Source: Siphonodentalium dalli (taxonomy: Eukaryota; Mollusca; Scaphopoda; Gadilida; Siphonodentaliidae). Taken from it: a stretch of 64,000 bases of DNA. Location: NCBI GenBank assembly GCA_032622095.1, contig CP136069.1, forward strand, positions 158,399,043 through 158,463,042, in the 5' to 3' direction. Position numbers and translations under genes: made by a program. Positions 1 to 12,052 of this stretch are shown here, one piece after another. Under the pieces are notes generated by a model. That model worked only from the letters and a program-made list of their open reading frames with translations, made no database searches and was not told where the DNA came from. How positions within the stretch are numbered: the first letter of the stretch is position 1; the number at the start of each line of letters is the position of its first letter.

Positions 1-192
1 TGACGCTCTCAGAGTCAGGGATGGTAAGTGGAGGGGCACCAAATTCGATTAAATGTTTTGTCGCCGATTTCTACCAAACTTAGAATCATCTCCATGATAT
101 GTGGAATGTCCGAGTCAGCGTTGGGGAGGGTCCCCAAGATTATGAAACATTTGTCACTGTCACTCACTAAATGCTAACAAACATATATGCAG

Positions 193-336
193 TCAAAACG
201 ACGCAACAGAGTAGAATAAAAGCGGTCCCCACTTTCAACATTTTCTTCAAGAAGGAGAAGATTGGTATCATTTGGAGATTTTTCTCCTGTGAGCTTCCAG
301 ACAACGACGAGTTAGCAACTGAAACTATAAATATCT
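193..336 (+). CDS. possible thioredoxin-like internal exon (partial)
   Basis: A 47-codon open stretch lies between an AG acceptor (ending at 192, 'atatatgcag') and a GTAAGT donor (337). It encodes the segment IKAVPTFNIFFKKEKIG, which resembles the cis-proline strand of thioredoxin folds (consensus gV.A.PTF..fk.g.k) and is followed by an acidic helix-like segment (LPDNDELATETINI). Intron phase is the same at both ends (phase 1). The catalytic CxxC would be in an earlier exon outside the window, and no later exon was found. The fold assignment rests on one short motif, so this could equally be a chance open frame or an old pseudo-exon. Confidence 0.27.
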
Positions 337-764
337 GTAAGTTTGTTGATGGGTCATTAGTTACTCTGGTATTCTTAAAATGAAGAGCATGTTGTTTTCA
401 CGAGCCGATCATGCTAAAATCCTGACTTTCCTGGACAATCCAGCAGACCATCCTGTATCTTGCATCGACAATTGTGATGATAGTCAACGAGTCTTCTATG
501 TTTGGCAGGGTTCATAGTGATTGATACCATCGGTAGCAGCGCCGAATCTCAAAAAGCAAGACCTTAATACAGATAACCTGACCAATTACAAATATACGCT
601 TCATATCAAACGTATAAGAGAAGTTGGTGACTGTCCACAATATTGGTCACATCAACACACATGGATTATTGGATTACTATCAATCGGCATAACTTCTTTT
701 AAAACTGGCCTTTGCTAAGCCAAGAACGACATTGACGTATATTATATACATAATGCGTCCTGGC
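337..764. other. no recognisable gene
   Basis: Non-coding as far as I can see. A short frame starting at ATG 380 and ending near 517 (about 45 codons) has no recognisable motif and no convincing splice borders. Confidence 0.4.
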
Positions 765-1140
765 TGACCACTATTTTGGCATAATAAACAACAATATTTC
801 CATTATTTATCATATTATTTTGAACACTGGTGTGAATACACATACAATTTATGTGTTGTCTGATTCTGTAACATTTTCGTTTGTCGAGAATTTTGAAATC
901 GGTCTCGGATTTACAATTTACAGCAATATTTTGGTGATGGCATGGGAATATAACTATGTTATTAATTACAACTAACATATCTTTATAATGTGCCTTAGCA
1001 AAGACATTTCGGCGAAATTTTATCAGTTAATATGTTTACCTTCAATGGTAATGCAGTAATACTGTTCACTCCGAAATTAGGACTGTCCGCTTGCCAGACT
1101 AAATGGATAAACTATGTAACTAGATAGATACGATCGGACA
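765..1140 (+). repeat. dispersed repeat family 'A/B', copy A
   Basis: This stretch aligns by eye with 4835-5255. Shared blocks in the same order include 'gaccactattttggcata', an AT-rich stretch, 'tttacaatttacagcaat', 'gatggca.ggga', 'tagcaaagacatttcggcga', 'gtccgcttgcca' and 'cgatcgg'. Both copies are diverged and carry no open frame, so this is an old non-autonomous element. Copy B sits next to a long hairpin; copy A retains only one arm ('gaccactattttggcat'). Confidence 0.6.
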
Positions 1141-3685
1141 CTTGTATTAACATTAATATTCATTAATAATTATGCGTCTAATTATATACGTAATTGCAAC
1201 ATGTAACGCACAATTTAGTTCCAGATTGACCGTGAGTTCAGGTATAGATCCGATTCTGCCAAATGGGTATGTTACTATACATTAGGCTCTTGCGAACCAC
1301 GATCTTTTCGTTATATTCGAATCGAATCGGTGGGAACATTTCACATCGAAGGGAACCTCGAATCGAGCCACCGTAATCGAAAGTTCAGCGACATTAACTA
1401 ATTTGTGTTCATCGCCGGCGATTACAGAAACATATATGACGAGTAATTTGTCAATTCATCGTGGTCCTACAAATGTAGTCGTACTAGAACAATGTACATG
1501 TGTACTATGAATACTATAGAGGAAAATATTTTCTGGAGTTATCGTTGAGACCGGGATGTTTATCATGATGCACGACTGGGGGGGGTAATCCAAGGTGTAT
1601 CAAGTGACACCCCGATATAAAGGGGTGTAATTCTATTTCCAGATTGTCGGAATGACTTCACTTGGAATATGCAGTGTAATTGCGACTATGACTGTCAGCA
1701 ACATTTAACTGTGTCATTTCCATTGTGTTTCTGGATGTTCATTGAGGAAATTATTACGAACCTCAACCAATACTGCTCTTGAAAAAGTCACAAAATAATG
1801 ATGCACCTGATGAAAGACAATCGGCTGACCATGGTGACACAACTGTGGGCAATACAAATCGAGTACACTGGATGCCATTGTTTTAAACAATAGTTATTTG
1901 TTCCCACAATGAATATTTAGAATAATTTTGTAAATGTTTTGATATGATGACATGATTTTAAAATATATAAGGACGAAGAGGATCAAGCAACAAGCGAGTC
2001 GTCGTTTATGTTGAGTTATCTCCTCAGAAAATGTATGAGTGTGAGGACAGGATTTGGATATAATGATTATGCTGAATTCTAATAAGCATAGACATTTATG
2101 ATTGTTCTGCGGTCAGGGGACAGCGAGACGGAGACGGAGAGAGAGTGCATGTGTGTATGGGTTTTTAGGTTACACTGGTGTAAATGTTTTTCGTAGGCCT
2201 CAGTGCAAACGTTTTAAAGCATAGCACTGCATACTGTTTACAATCTAATTTCTTGTACAGAATATCCTAAAATCTGAAAGATTGACATTTGCGGGCATCA
2301 GAACCGCACTAAAAATATAATAACATTTTTCAGACCACACCACAACATTCTAACTTCACTATACAAAGAGTCAATTCATGTGCCAATTGCTATTGTACAT
2401 ATGGAAATGCATATGAAAGAGGTGTGGTGTGGTTGTTATGCTATAACACACAAGACTATTGACCAATCAGGGCCCATTGTCTATTTTATTCTCTCCTATA
2501 ATTTCGGCCGCATCCGATAGAGGTCGTTCCGAACAATATTTCACAAGTGTAACCATTTTTAAACGAATATTTAAATTGACCGTTTTCTCTATTAAATTCT
2601 CTATTAACATCTAAAACAGACTGGTTCAGTTAATTGACGCTATTCGGAATGTATATGGCTATGTTGATGAATATACTTCCATTGACAAAATGGTATCTTA
2701 TACAGTACAAACATCCTATTACCACCTGAGGTGTTTGCGGATAATTTGGTGTAATGACCATGTGTTACTAACTCTTGGCGTATCTCTGGTGGACCATCGC
2801 ACGACTTATAAAGAATGTTTCTCCATATTCTCTCATAACACCATCTATGATTGCCATTCACATAACGACGTTTTCAAAAGTGTTGTTATGTTGTACAACT
2901 CTCAGACAAACAACGCACATGGTAGCATACAAGATGTGTTCCAAAAACACGATGTGTTCCAAATAAACAATAGCAGTCGGGTAACCCGTTCTACAGTGCA
3001 TGGACTGAAACTTAGGTGAATCAGTTGTCAATTACGATCAGTGTACCACATGGTATTCGAGAACTGAGTGATCTGAATTATTTTTAAAAAAGCACTACGA
3101 CTGAGAATTAGTTATAATATTGGAGCCGAATTTCAACAATAAAATTACAGCAATAAAATACATTTGCCCTCCCAGTTATATTCTCCGTTTATAACAAATT
3201 TAACATCCGATGGGAGAGTTCACGTTATTCACAACCAATCAACAATTGTATGTGATGTCGTAAAATAAACTACTCAGTTTAAGGGCAAATTGACGCGATA
3301 TTCACTTAGTTCGATAACATGCAGGTCTGGGCAAAAATACCATATATAATTAATACAGTGAAGTCGGAATTGTACCCCACATATATCGTCCTTAGTTTGT
3401 GCGATTGGTGTAGAATATTTGAAAAGTCACACTGCAAAACGTTTCCAACATTCGGGCAATTTTCCGGAATACTGGAGTGCCCGAATGATACATATTTAAG
3501 GTTAATTTGAATATATTTTGTTATATATTTGTCTATGTACAAGGGTATATTCTACAAAAATTATATTACAACCAGCTATGCTGTTTGGTTGTCTAGATGG
3601 GATACTGACAACAGTATCAAACATTGTTTCTTTCTCAATTTGGCCAATCAAAGCATAGTGGTTGGTAAAAATATAGCCTATGTGG
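1141..3685. other. intergenic, no gene recognised
   Basis: AT-rich sequence with only short open frames (up to about 109 codons at 2690-3019) that lack family motifs and overlap each other in several frames. There is a short purine-rich stretch near 2125-2145. I see no convincing exon, RNA gene or intact mobile element here. Confidence 0.4.
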
Positions 3686-4640
3686 TATAAGTTAAACTCA
3701 TTTTTTTCGTTTTTAGGTGCTGAACTTCGTTTACTGGAACAAGAAGCAAAGCACTCTATTTCAAGTCCTTTCGCACAGGATACAAATAAAAATCCATCTC
3801 ATCATGCAATGGAGGGCAATTATTTGTTTTGTGTATATTTTTGCATAAAACCAGTACCTACAACCGTAAAGCTATATTCACACTTTTTGAGTAGGAGTTT
3901 CAAAACAACTGATGCGATACGAAATTATCTAAGTGGGGTTATGGTTGGATTGCTTCGTTTGAGACTTAGTCAAAGTACCGAACCATTTGATGCGTATGAG
4001 CTCACTCTTGCACTGTGTGGTATCGCCAGGCTTTATCCACATTGTCCTCATCAAGCATTGCCAATTACCCTTGACATACTTGAGAAAATTTATAACATCT
4101 TGGACCATAATAATGCTCTTCGTGCAATATATTGGTGTTTATTCATAGTAGCCTTTCTTCTCAAGTTCAAACATCAATTTAGTGCCAACAAAAGTAATTT
4201 CCTTTGAAGAAACAAAACAGCTACTCCGTGGGAGTTTCGTGGCTCATAAAGTTGTTCTGTTAGTTATCATTACGTGGTCGAAGACCATTTAATATGGCCA
4301 GAGGATGCTTATATTACCATTAATCGATTTTCCCCAAAGTAACCTTTGTCCGATATCCGCATATAAAAATATGTTTCACTCACACCTTGAAATAGTGACG
4401 AACCAGCGTTTATGCGTGTACAGGGAAAACGTATGATGGCAATAACTTATATACAATTACAAAAGTTCCCTGGGCATTTTATAAAGGCCATAGGCCTGTA
4501 ACCGTCATTATATTCTACTCACTCGTTCCGTCGTGAGGGTTGTAGTTTTGCTTTCCAAGCGAATATTCCAACCGAATTTAATCAACTCACGGGAGATCGG
4601 GCCAGCGACGCGTATAAACGATACCTCCATTATTTGTATA
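3686..4640 (+). pseudogene. decayed tyrosine recombinase (YR-transposon or retroelement integrase)
   Basis: Reading frames joined by eye give an almost complete catalytic core of a metazoan mobile-element tyrosine recombinase. The first frame (to about 4200) carries the N-terminal helical domain: LFCVYF, an IRNYLSGV motif and the signature ALPITLDILEKI followed by ALRAIYW. After a frameshift near 4165-4185 comes VPTKVISFEETKQLLRG, then WSKTI, a stop codon at 4290-4292, and YGQRMLILPLI...NLCPISAYKNMF. A second frameshift near 4400 leads to PAFMRVQGK...ITYIQLQKF, a stop at 4499-4501, then the catalytic box HSFRR (4520-4534) and SDAYKRYL (around 4604-4627), which supplies the tyrosine. The R-H-x-x-R-Y logic is still visible, but two stops and at least two frameshifts make it dead. 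The ITP, WSKT and GD.ASDAYKRYL pattern fits the XerD-like recombinases found in invertebrate YR elements (Ngaro/DIRS or Crypton-like). No RT is attached, so the class is open. It is distinct from the Crypton at 33.6-35.3 kb. Confidence 0.8.
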
Positions 4641-4751
4641 ATTGATTCCTGAGAAAAAATGTTGTTTTCTCTCTGCGGATACGCAATTTTTTGGCGGCCT
4701 GCGGGTTGGCGGAGTAGAAATATATATTATATAGATAATGAATGGCTTGGA

Positions 4752-4852
4752 GTTGACTATGCCAAAATAGTGGTCCTCGATGAGGAATAGTCCACGAGCC
4801 GCAGGCGAGTGGACTATTTCTCCTCGAGGACCACTATTTTGGCATAGTCAAC
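4752..4852. repeat. long hairpin (foldback), 44-nt arms
   Basis: The left arm 4752-4795 (begins 'gttgactatgccaaaatag') pairs with the right arm 4809-4852 across a 13-nt loop, with about two mismatches. Pairing may continue weakly into the flanking 'ataatgaatg' and 'cattcattat'. It abuts repeat copy B, suggesting the hairpin is one end of that element. Confidence 0.85.
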
Positions 4853-5255
4853 GACAAGACATTCATTATTTATTATATTATATCGAACATTTGTCGGCTT
4901 TTGTGCCAATTCTCACACAATGTCTCTGTCTGATTTGTTATAATTTTATTTACCGTGAATTTTGGAAATATGTCTCAGATTTGACAATTTACGGCAATCT
5001 TTTGGCGATGGCAGGGGAGCATAAACATGTTATTAGTTAGATCTAACAGCATCTCTTCGTGATTCGTGCATTTATTTCTATAAATATGTCATTAGCAAAG
5101 ACATTTTGGTGAAATTTTAGAAGTTAACTTGCTTAACTTCGACTAAAACGGAAATAACATCCACTGGCATTACAAAAATAGGACTCGGGCCGCTTGCCAA
5201 CTAAACGGACAAACAATTAATTACACTGGATAGCAATGATCGGGCATTTGTGGGA
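4835..5255 (+). repeat. dispersed repeat family 'A/B', copy B
   Basis: Diverged direct copy of 765-1140 (see that entry). It starts in the right arm of the 4752-4852 hairpin and ends around 'cgatcgggc'-like sequence. It has no coding potential. Confidence 0.6.
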
Positions 5256-5489
5256 TCTTTACAATACGCCAATAAATCTAATGATATACCAACATTGCAA
5301 CAATTATCGTACAAGTTTTACTTTAAGATTGGCCGTATTTTCAAGGCGGCAACCAGATTTCGCGAAATGAGTTTGTTACTTTTAATAGAAAAATAATAGT
5401 AGGCATGTAGGAATCATACTGGGGTACTATCGTAAAATAGTATAGCAGTGTGCAGCCAATCAGAATGCGAGAAAGTCACCTGAGATATA

Positions 5490-5717
5490 ATATAGTACAA
5501 TACTACATGATAGTGTATTATTTGTATAATTTTGAATAGAATAATTACTTTTCGTGCTAACATGTATGAATTTGGGTGTTATTATGTATAAATGTTCTAG
5601 TTATGCTGATTTGTATATTTAATTCATACGTGTATTATATGTTGGTTCCTGTCTCGTTCCAAGAAATCCAATTGCAATAAATCCATTTCGAAGAATTTGT
5701 GTTTCGTTGTGGCAAGG
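5490..5717 (+). repeat. direct duplication, copy 1
   Basis: About 230 bp repeated at 6325-6556 (offset 835-840 bp). Shared landmarks are 'gtattatttgtataattttg', 'tattatgtataaatgttcta', 'tatgttggttcctgtctcg' and 'aagaatttgtgtttc'. Divergence is moderate (roughly one difference per 10 bases by eye). On the minus strand both copies keep a short frame reading NTNS.KWIYCNWI.WNETGTN, which probably just reflects common descent. Confidence 0.75.
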
Positions 5718-6324
5718 CCACGTTAAATATGCAAACCCATCGCCTTATATATACGACTTGGTTTTGGGTTTTCTTGATCACGAAACGATTTTGGTTGTGG
5801 TGGTCGGGAGTTTGCGTAATGTCGTGTTGTCGCTGTGACATTGGAATTTAATGAGTTCACGATATTTTGCGAATTTCCCCAGCGTCTCCTCGAATTTGTG
5901 AAGGGATCGAGAAAACTAACTATTAAACACGTTAGAATATGAAGCTAACTTGTCAAGTTATTTGTCTACAAATAAGGTAATTGACGGACGACTCGCAAAA
6001 TAATACGAAAACTTTTTGTCGGTTGAAAAGGCTATGCCCTTTAAATATATGCCCACGTTGTTTATAAAAGTCAGAATTCACTGGCGATAATTCCGACACG
6101 CTAGCGTTCACGCACAGTTCAATCAGTTTGTTTGGACATGTTGGCTACTCATTAGTTAACCGACATTCCGCTGTCAACTGTGTTGGCTAAGATTGGTCAA
6201 TTCGTCATTTATGGATTTGCTTTGAAAGGGAAAAAACCTAATTCCCTACCCACCCAACAAAATAAATGCATATACATACTCTGTGTTGATATAATTATAT
6301 ACGCACATCATGCGGTTGGAAATA
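5718..6324. other. spacer between duplicated segments
   Basis: No gene recognised. AT-rich sequence with short frames only. Confidence 0.4.
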
Positions 6325-6556
6325 TATATAGTACAACATTACATGACATTGCATTATTTGTATAATTTTGAGTAGAATAATTACCTTTCATGCTAACATA
6401 CATGTATAAATTTGGGTATTATTATGTATAAATGTTCTAGATATGCTGATATGTATATTTAATTCTTACCTGTATTATCTGTTGGTTCCCGTCTCGTTCC
6501 AAGCGATCCAATTACAGTAAATCCATTTTAAAGAATTTGTGTTTCCTTGTGGCAAC
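6325..6556 (+). repeat. direct duplication, copy 2
   Basis: Partner of 5490-5717; see that entry. It carries the same order of landmarks and ends at 'aagaatttgtgtttccttg'. Confidence 0.75.
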
Positions 6557-7355
6557 AGCTTTGTAATAATGTATATTGTGGAATTGTTCCTCACAATAAC
6601 GTCGAATTGGACTACGGTGATATGCTCCTGGAAACCCCTCCCAGTTACTGTTACGGAACGACCAACTATTATTCGCCAATTCACAAATAATCGTACGAAT
6701 TTGTGGATTCTTACTACCGAACGGATTTGAGTTAGGTGTGCAGGCATTTTTGAAATTTCACCAAAAACTCCGTATTAATATTGTAAAAATGATCATAGTA
6801 TCGATTACTGAACTCCTACATCATCCGTCACGGTATGCACACAGTAAACAGGGTGTCACATTATGGGGTTTTTACCCCTCGCAGTGGGACAGTTGACCTA
6901 CAGTATCCCCATCCCACGCGGGGCGTACCATACCAAGGAATAATCCAATTAGGAAACACTTTTTAAAACATTATCAACTTCATAGTGAAACATGTAAAAA
7001 CAGTAAACTTTATGCAAATATCTACTTACCAATGTTCCTGTTCTGTTCAAGAATGTCTTTATTGAAACAGTGACTCTCGAATACCAATACTTGGCGGACT
7101 CCTATATTCTTTAAGAGACTGGTAGTGTTATATACAATTCGTGCATCGGCAAACAACCAACCTTCTCGTTTGCTATTGTTAATGAATTATTGTTAGAAAT
7201 TCTCAATGGTTATGTATTGATAAAACGTACAATATGAAGCGAGCTGTGATTTAGCGCCCGTATGGCCTTGTTGCGAAAAATGACGGTGTCGATCCATACA
7301 CTTGCAATAACGATGTTCCATTCTATAAAACTACTGTTTGTGTGTTTTCGGTTCC
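6557..7355. other. no recognisable gene
   Basis: Several short overlapping frames (for example 6475-6747 minus and 6539-6730 plus) with no motif. Nothing supported. Confidence 0.4.
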
Positions 7356-7476
7356 AGTAGCGGTGGCTCAGTCGGTATGGTACATGACGCATAATGTCAA
7401 GATAAGCCGTCCAGCCACGGGGAAGCAGGCTCTAAACTCGAAGTGCGCGGATTTGTGGCGTATCTGGGCAAGTTTG
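7356..7476 (+). mobile_element. tRNA-derived SINE, 5' fragment (copy 3)
   Basis: Contains a near-perfect pol III A box (TGGCTCAGTCGG, near 7364) and a degenerate B box (GGCTCTAAACTCG, near 7429). It then shares 'ataagccgtccagc' and 'gtatctgggcaagttt' with the better-preserved SINE copies at 23843-24129 and 40171-40437. Similarity ends just after 'gggcaagtttgtt', so the 3' half is missing or unrecognisable. Confidence 0.65.
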
Positions 7477-8465
7477 TTTATTTCTGATTTCCCTCTGAAT
7501 ATGACAAACAAAATCGAATAGAAACATACTTTTCTGCGTTTTTTATTCGATCGCACACTTAGTGTCGGAGCCGAAACAATGAACTGAGTACCCCGGCATA
7601 ATTCAAAATACCCCACTCAGTTTTTCATTGTGACATATATATATATACCCTTGGGAAAAATGTTCTTGAACAAATTGTTTCTAAGTAGATACCAGACAAA
7701 ATGGCGTGAGATTGATCTGAATTTTAGATATATCTTGTGAAATATGTAGGGTCGGTTACATGTGTATGGCGTAAAAACAATATACTAGGTTTTGGTAGGA
7801 ATTTGATACTTTCTGCCAAAGATGTCAGCCAAAATGACGACAGAAAATGGAGAAATAAACTATTTTTCACACACTAATCCTACAAAATTTCTAGCCATTT
7901 TTTGGGGAGGTAGATTGTGGTTTACATTTTTTTATTCCTACTATCTGAGCCCGTGTGCAACATAATATTTAATAGTTTGATCTGAACTTTCAGATCTTTA
8001 CAATGTTTATTGTGAAGAATGTGGTATGAAATTACACAACATTGCCTTTTGTGCATACAACCATCATTTTCAAATGATCTGCAAATTTTGACGAGTTTCT
8101 CAAATCATTTAAATTGTTAGATGTTGTCCCAGTTTGTCATGCTAGTGTGTGGTTTTTTTCGAGTAATGCCTAACTGCCTTAATACATAAAAAACCCTAAT
8201 TTTGTTAGCCCCAGAGATGAGTCCATGTTTGAGTTTGGTACCCCAATATAGGAGGAAGGGTATAGTAAGACGACTGCGAGATATTTATCAAAAGTGATAA
8301 TTGTCTGTTACAACACGAGACACAAAACCGCCATGGGATTGTACTTGAAGACTGCAAATTCATCTCAATAATATCTAACAATGAAAGAATTTAATATTTC
8401 CCCGTGCATGGTCGTCACTAAGGTAACAATTTCGTCTGTCACTGGAAATTCAATTTAAAAGGTAC
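7477..8465. other. no recognisable gene
   Basis: AT-rich non-coding sequence. The stretch around 7830-7850 has 'gccaaaatgacgac', related to the AAAATGGCGGCC-type motif that recurs at 26.0-26.7 kb. Confidence 0.35.
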
Positions 8466-8568
8466 CTGATATATTTGACCAAAGTATCGAATCCAATGAG
8501 CGATGCGACAGTTCCAAGACAAACGAGCATTACCGCGAATCTTAATATTTGCAAGGTTGGAAGAATTT
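8466..8568 (-). CDS. candidate exon with one hydrophobic segment
   Basis: On the minus strand an AG acceptor (8570-8569, preceded by 'cttacaattatt') and a GTACCT donor (8465 downward) bracket an open frame. It reads ILPTLQILRFAVMLVCLGTV and then ASLIGFDTLVKYI, a credible transmembrane helix of about 20 residues with basic residues near its ends. No family is recognised. The flanking exons are unknown and other frames are open here too, so this could be fortuitous. Confidence 0.18.
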
Positions 8569-10325
8569 CTAATAATTGTAAGATGGAAGTATTCGTTCCA
8601 TTTCATGTTGATGTTTGTCGGGTACAAGGAAGTAGGCGACAACAAGCTTCAGTATATATTTTGCTCTTTTGGAAAATCAAATAGTGTCCTACTCCTTTAT
8701 CTCCTGTAACTCCACTAAAACATGAGTTACTTACGTGGTTGACGTTTTAACAATGGAAATTGGAAAACGGTCGATTTAGTCCCGTTACAGTAGTCATCGG
8801 TGTATGTGCAAGTACCCCGATCACCAGTACTGAATTTCAACCGGGTCTTGTTTTTTAAAGAGACAACATATCCATATTGGTCACTGAACAGCACATTTCA
8901 TAAAAGAGAGAAGAAAACACTGCATAGTACTCGTGAGATGAAAATAGATAGCCGATAGACGACAGTGTTAAATTGTCAGTCACGTTCACAGAAGTGAAGC
9001 CTCTGAGCCACTCCAGTGATGTTTATCCAGCTAGACTGACACCAGATCATCCTGAAAATGCAAAAACACCACAGGTCTTGTGGTTCCTTTTCGAAATATT
9101 TCCGCTGGTGTGCGACAGGGCTATACTGCAGCAAAATTTGACCTGGAAAAGTGCCACAGCTAGTTAAATACATTAAATACATTAGATATGATGTAGAAAT
9201 TTGAAATTTGAAATTTCTTGAATCAGGAAAAATTAAGTCTCCTATCATGGTCTTCAGATATGGTATTATGTGTATATGAATTGCATTTTGAAAATGTTCT
9301 ATCTGACAGTCCTTGGTACCCACTTATTTTCGTAGATTTTTCAGAGACAATTTATCACCTCAGCTGAAATACAATAACTGTGCCTTTCTGTGTGCAATTT
9401 GTTTAGTCAATTGTTTTGTGTTGCACTCCTATCTCATTGCTAAAGACATATTACTTGCTCTGATTTTATCACTTGGCCATTTGGTTTGGAATATTCATAT
9501 TTTCACTGTGTGCTATGACATCTCCAACGCCCCCCTCCCCGCCTGCGCATCTTCCTCCGGGGAAAGGTGGGATAACCTGGTTTACGAAGTTTATCTTCCC
9601 CCGCCCTGATCACCCCCTGCCTGAGATTTTTTAACTAATAACATGTACAGTAGTAGCCTGGGTAATTTTCATTTGCGAACTGTAATGTCTCTGCCGAAGA
9701 AAACGTGCTTTCTTGTCACCAATGATAGTTTTTTCTGCGGTGACATAGTCATTTTGAATAATAAAATCACACTAACTGGCCGCTGCATGTCAAGTTGAAC
9801 AATTCAGGCGGATGGGGGAACGATCGGGTTTGGGGGAGATAACATAGATGTCACACTGGTAAAATAAGTATATTTCAATCATGATAACCCGTGCCTTGTC
9901 CGACTATATGTGTGTTTACATCTGAAATGTGGCCTTTACACAAACACACTTTTTTATCATGTCACAACTCAACTACTATGATGTATGTCATACATATTGC
10001 TGATGCACAGTGGAGTTGAGACTAATGTTTGACTCTATGGCATTTTGATTACATTTTCTGCCATTTTGTTCAAATTTAAACTTGGGAAGATAACTGGCGT
10101 TGGATAATAATGCAAGTTATGAGTCACAAATAGCTATGCATCACAATCAAAATTGAACTCATGATAAGTGAAGGCTCATACCGAATAGAGGAAATCCAAT
10201 AATACAAGGTTTCGCTCAGCTGAAATATTTACCTTGAACTTGTAAGCCAGTACCTTCCATTATATATATGCGAGGATCCCTATGGGAGATTTCCATATAC
10301 AAGAGAATGCGCTGACACATGATAT
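8569..10325. other. no recognisable gene
   Basis: Open frames at 8973-9167 (+), 8976-9323 (-) and 9313-9609 (+) overlap each other and show no family motif. A C-rich stretch lies at 9530-9620. No supported features. Confidence 0.35.
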
Positions 10326-11314
10326 TTAACCCTTTGAACCCGAGAGGTCGGAAAACCGGTTGCAGCGTGAAACTCCAAATACCCGAGCGGCCGGTGTATC
10401 GACTGCCACTTGTTTATTGTTTACAAACATCGTCGCGGTCGTCTTCTCCAATAATTATGTTTTTGTCTGTGTCCTGTTGTTATTGCGTTTAAGCACACAA
10501 CATCATGCATTATGAAGCCTACAACATATTCGGTAAGCGAGGTGGTCCGGCAAATTTTGAAATCGACGCGGAAGATTTATGAGGTTAACAACAATTGTGA
10601 GTCAGAATGGAGAATGAAAGCACAGTGACACTGGGAGAGATTCACACGTCAGTCGCTCCCGCAGCGGGTGGCGATATTTCAAGTACCATACGACAAGAGG
10701 TCATTGCATGGGCAGTTAAGGGGTTGTGAAAGTGGGCGATGTAGGGGCGTGGCTTCATATCTGCAATTAGTCACGGTGATCATAATGTCCATACCTGGAA
10801 AAGGGACAAAACTTCGTTTGTTGAACGTAACTTTACACCGAAAGAAAAGCCGGGACCAAAGAATGTACCAACTGCAATAAGTGTGGACAATACACCCCTT
10901 GATTACTTAAATATATTTTGGGATGATGCACCTTGGCAGTTGATTTTCGACGAGACCAACCGAAACGCTAGTCACGTGATTTCGGAAAAACATAACATGC
11001 GTCTAGGAAATGTCTAATATGGGGCATAATACAATTGAATGCTCAGGGCAATGGTGGGATTGGATCATTTGTGTTTATTGCTTAACAACCGTTGCTACCC
11101 ATAAACAAAATTTAGGTTCACTCATCTGACCAGATATATCAAATTTCACAATGGGCCATTGGCTGCATCAAAACCGCCATTTCCTAGGGCTGAATACGTC
11201 GATAAAAGCTATAATTGCATTTTACTTTCAATTTCGGGTAGTTTCATCCATGGGGAGCCTACATGTAAAGTTTCAGACCTGTGGCACCACTTAACTCAGC
11301 GTTCAAAGTGTTAA
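10326..11314 (+). mobile_element. non-autonomous piggyBac-type DNA transposon
   Basis: A 981-bp element (10330-11310) is bounded on both sides by TTAA (10326-10329 and 11311-11314), the target site piggyBac duplicates. Its terminal inverted repeats match: 5' CCCTTTGAACCCG and, on the other strand at the right end, CACTTTGAACGCT. The inside carries a remnant of the transposase N-terminus (separate entry), which confirms the superfamily. The DDD catalytic domain is absent, so the copy is an internal-deletion derivative. Confidence 0.75.
10780..10999 (+). pseudogene. piggyBac transposase N-terminal remnant
   Basis: One frame reads W-x-K-R-D-K, then FVERNFTPKEKPGPKNVPT, then TPLDYLNIFWDDAPWQLIF, and ends with DETNRNASHVISEKHN before a stop near 11018. 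This matches the N-terminal start of piggyBac-family transposases (W...F...PGP......PL.yF...f.d......i..eTNrYA). Only about 70 codons are recognisable, and none of the catalytic aspartates is present. It lies inside the TTAA-flanked element 10326-11314 in the same orientation as the left TIR. Confidence 0.72.
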
Positions 11315-12052
11315 TACCGGACCAGCGCAGATCCCGCCATGAAAGTGTTAATTAATAATTTACCATAAAAACAGCTACTTTAAAACGCCCATATTACAGT
11401 ATACGATGGATTATCACAGATCTCACACCTGGAACAAATTAAAAGGCCCACATAAGATTGAGGGGCTGAGTTAACCCTTTTCTATATTAAAGCAGCACTG
11501 ATGAATAGTTATCCCATTGGACATTTTCAAATAATAAGGCCATTAGTTGAACTTATTATATAAACATTGCCCTCAATAAACAAGGTTCCTTCTGCACTTA
11601 TATTATCTGCCGTCAGTTTCTATCGCTTTAACGTCCCTCTAAATGAATAACAGATCATTCCGATGAATACTTTTATAACTACGTGAGAGCATCCATTCAG
11701 TATAAAAAAGTACAATGGTTATTTCTATTAATCCCATTAGTATTTATTCATGAAATGATCAGTGCCATCATGGCATGTCCTCACACAATGTGTCCGTGGT
11801 GGTAGTGGCCATGCCGGCGTAGCAGCAGACTGGACTCTGCATTGCAGTTTGACAAGTCATTTGTGGCTTATAAGTGATCACCAAGTAGTAGAAAATTGGT
11901 CAGGACACTTTCCCTCTTAATAGATGGTTATCGTCCATCTCAAAATAAGTACCGAATCACTCAAAATGAACCATCATACTTTGACAATGAAAAATTGTGC
12001 TGTTTTTAGAAATACTTTGTTTATCTATCATAGCTTCTTTTTTAATATGCAG
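11315..12052. other. no recognisable gene
   Basis: AT-rich. The 82-codon frame at 11924-12172 runs into the inverted-repeat arm and has no motif. Confidence 0.4.
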
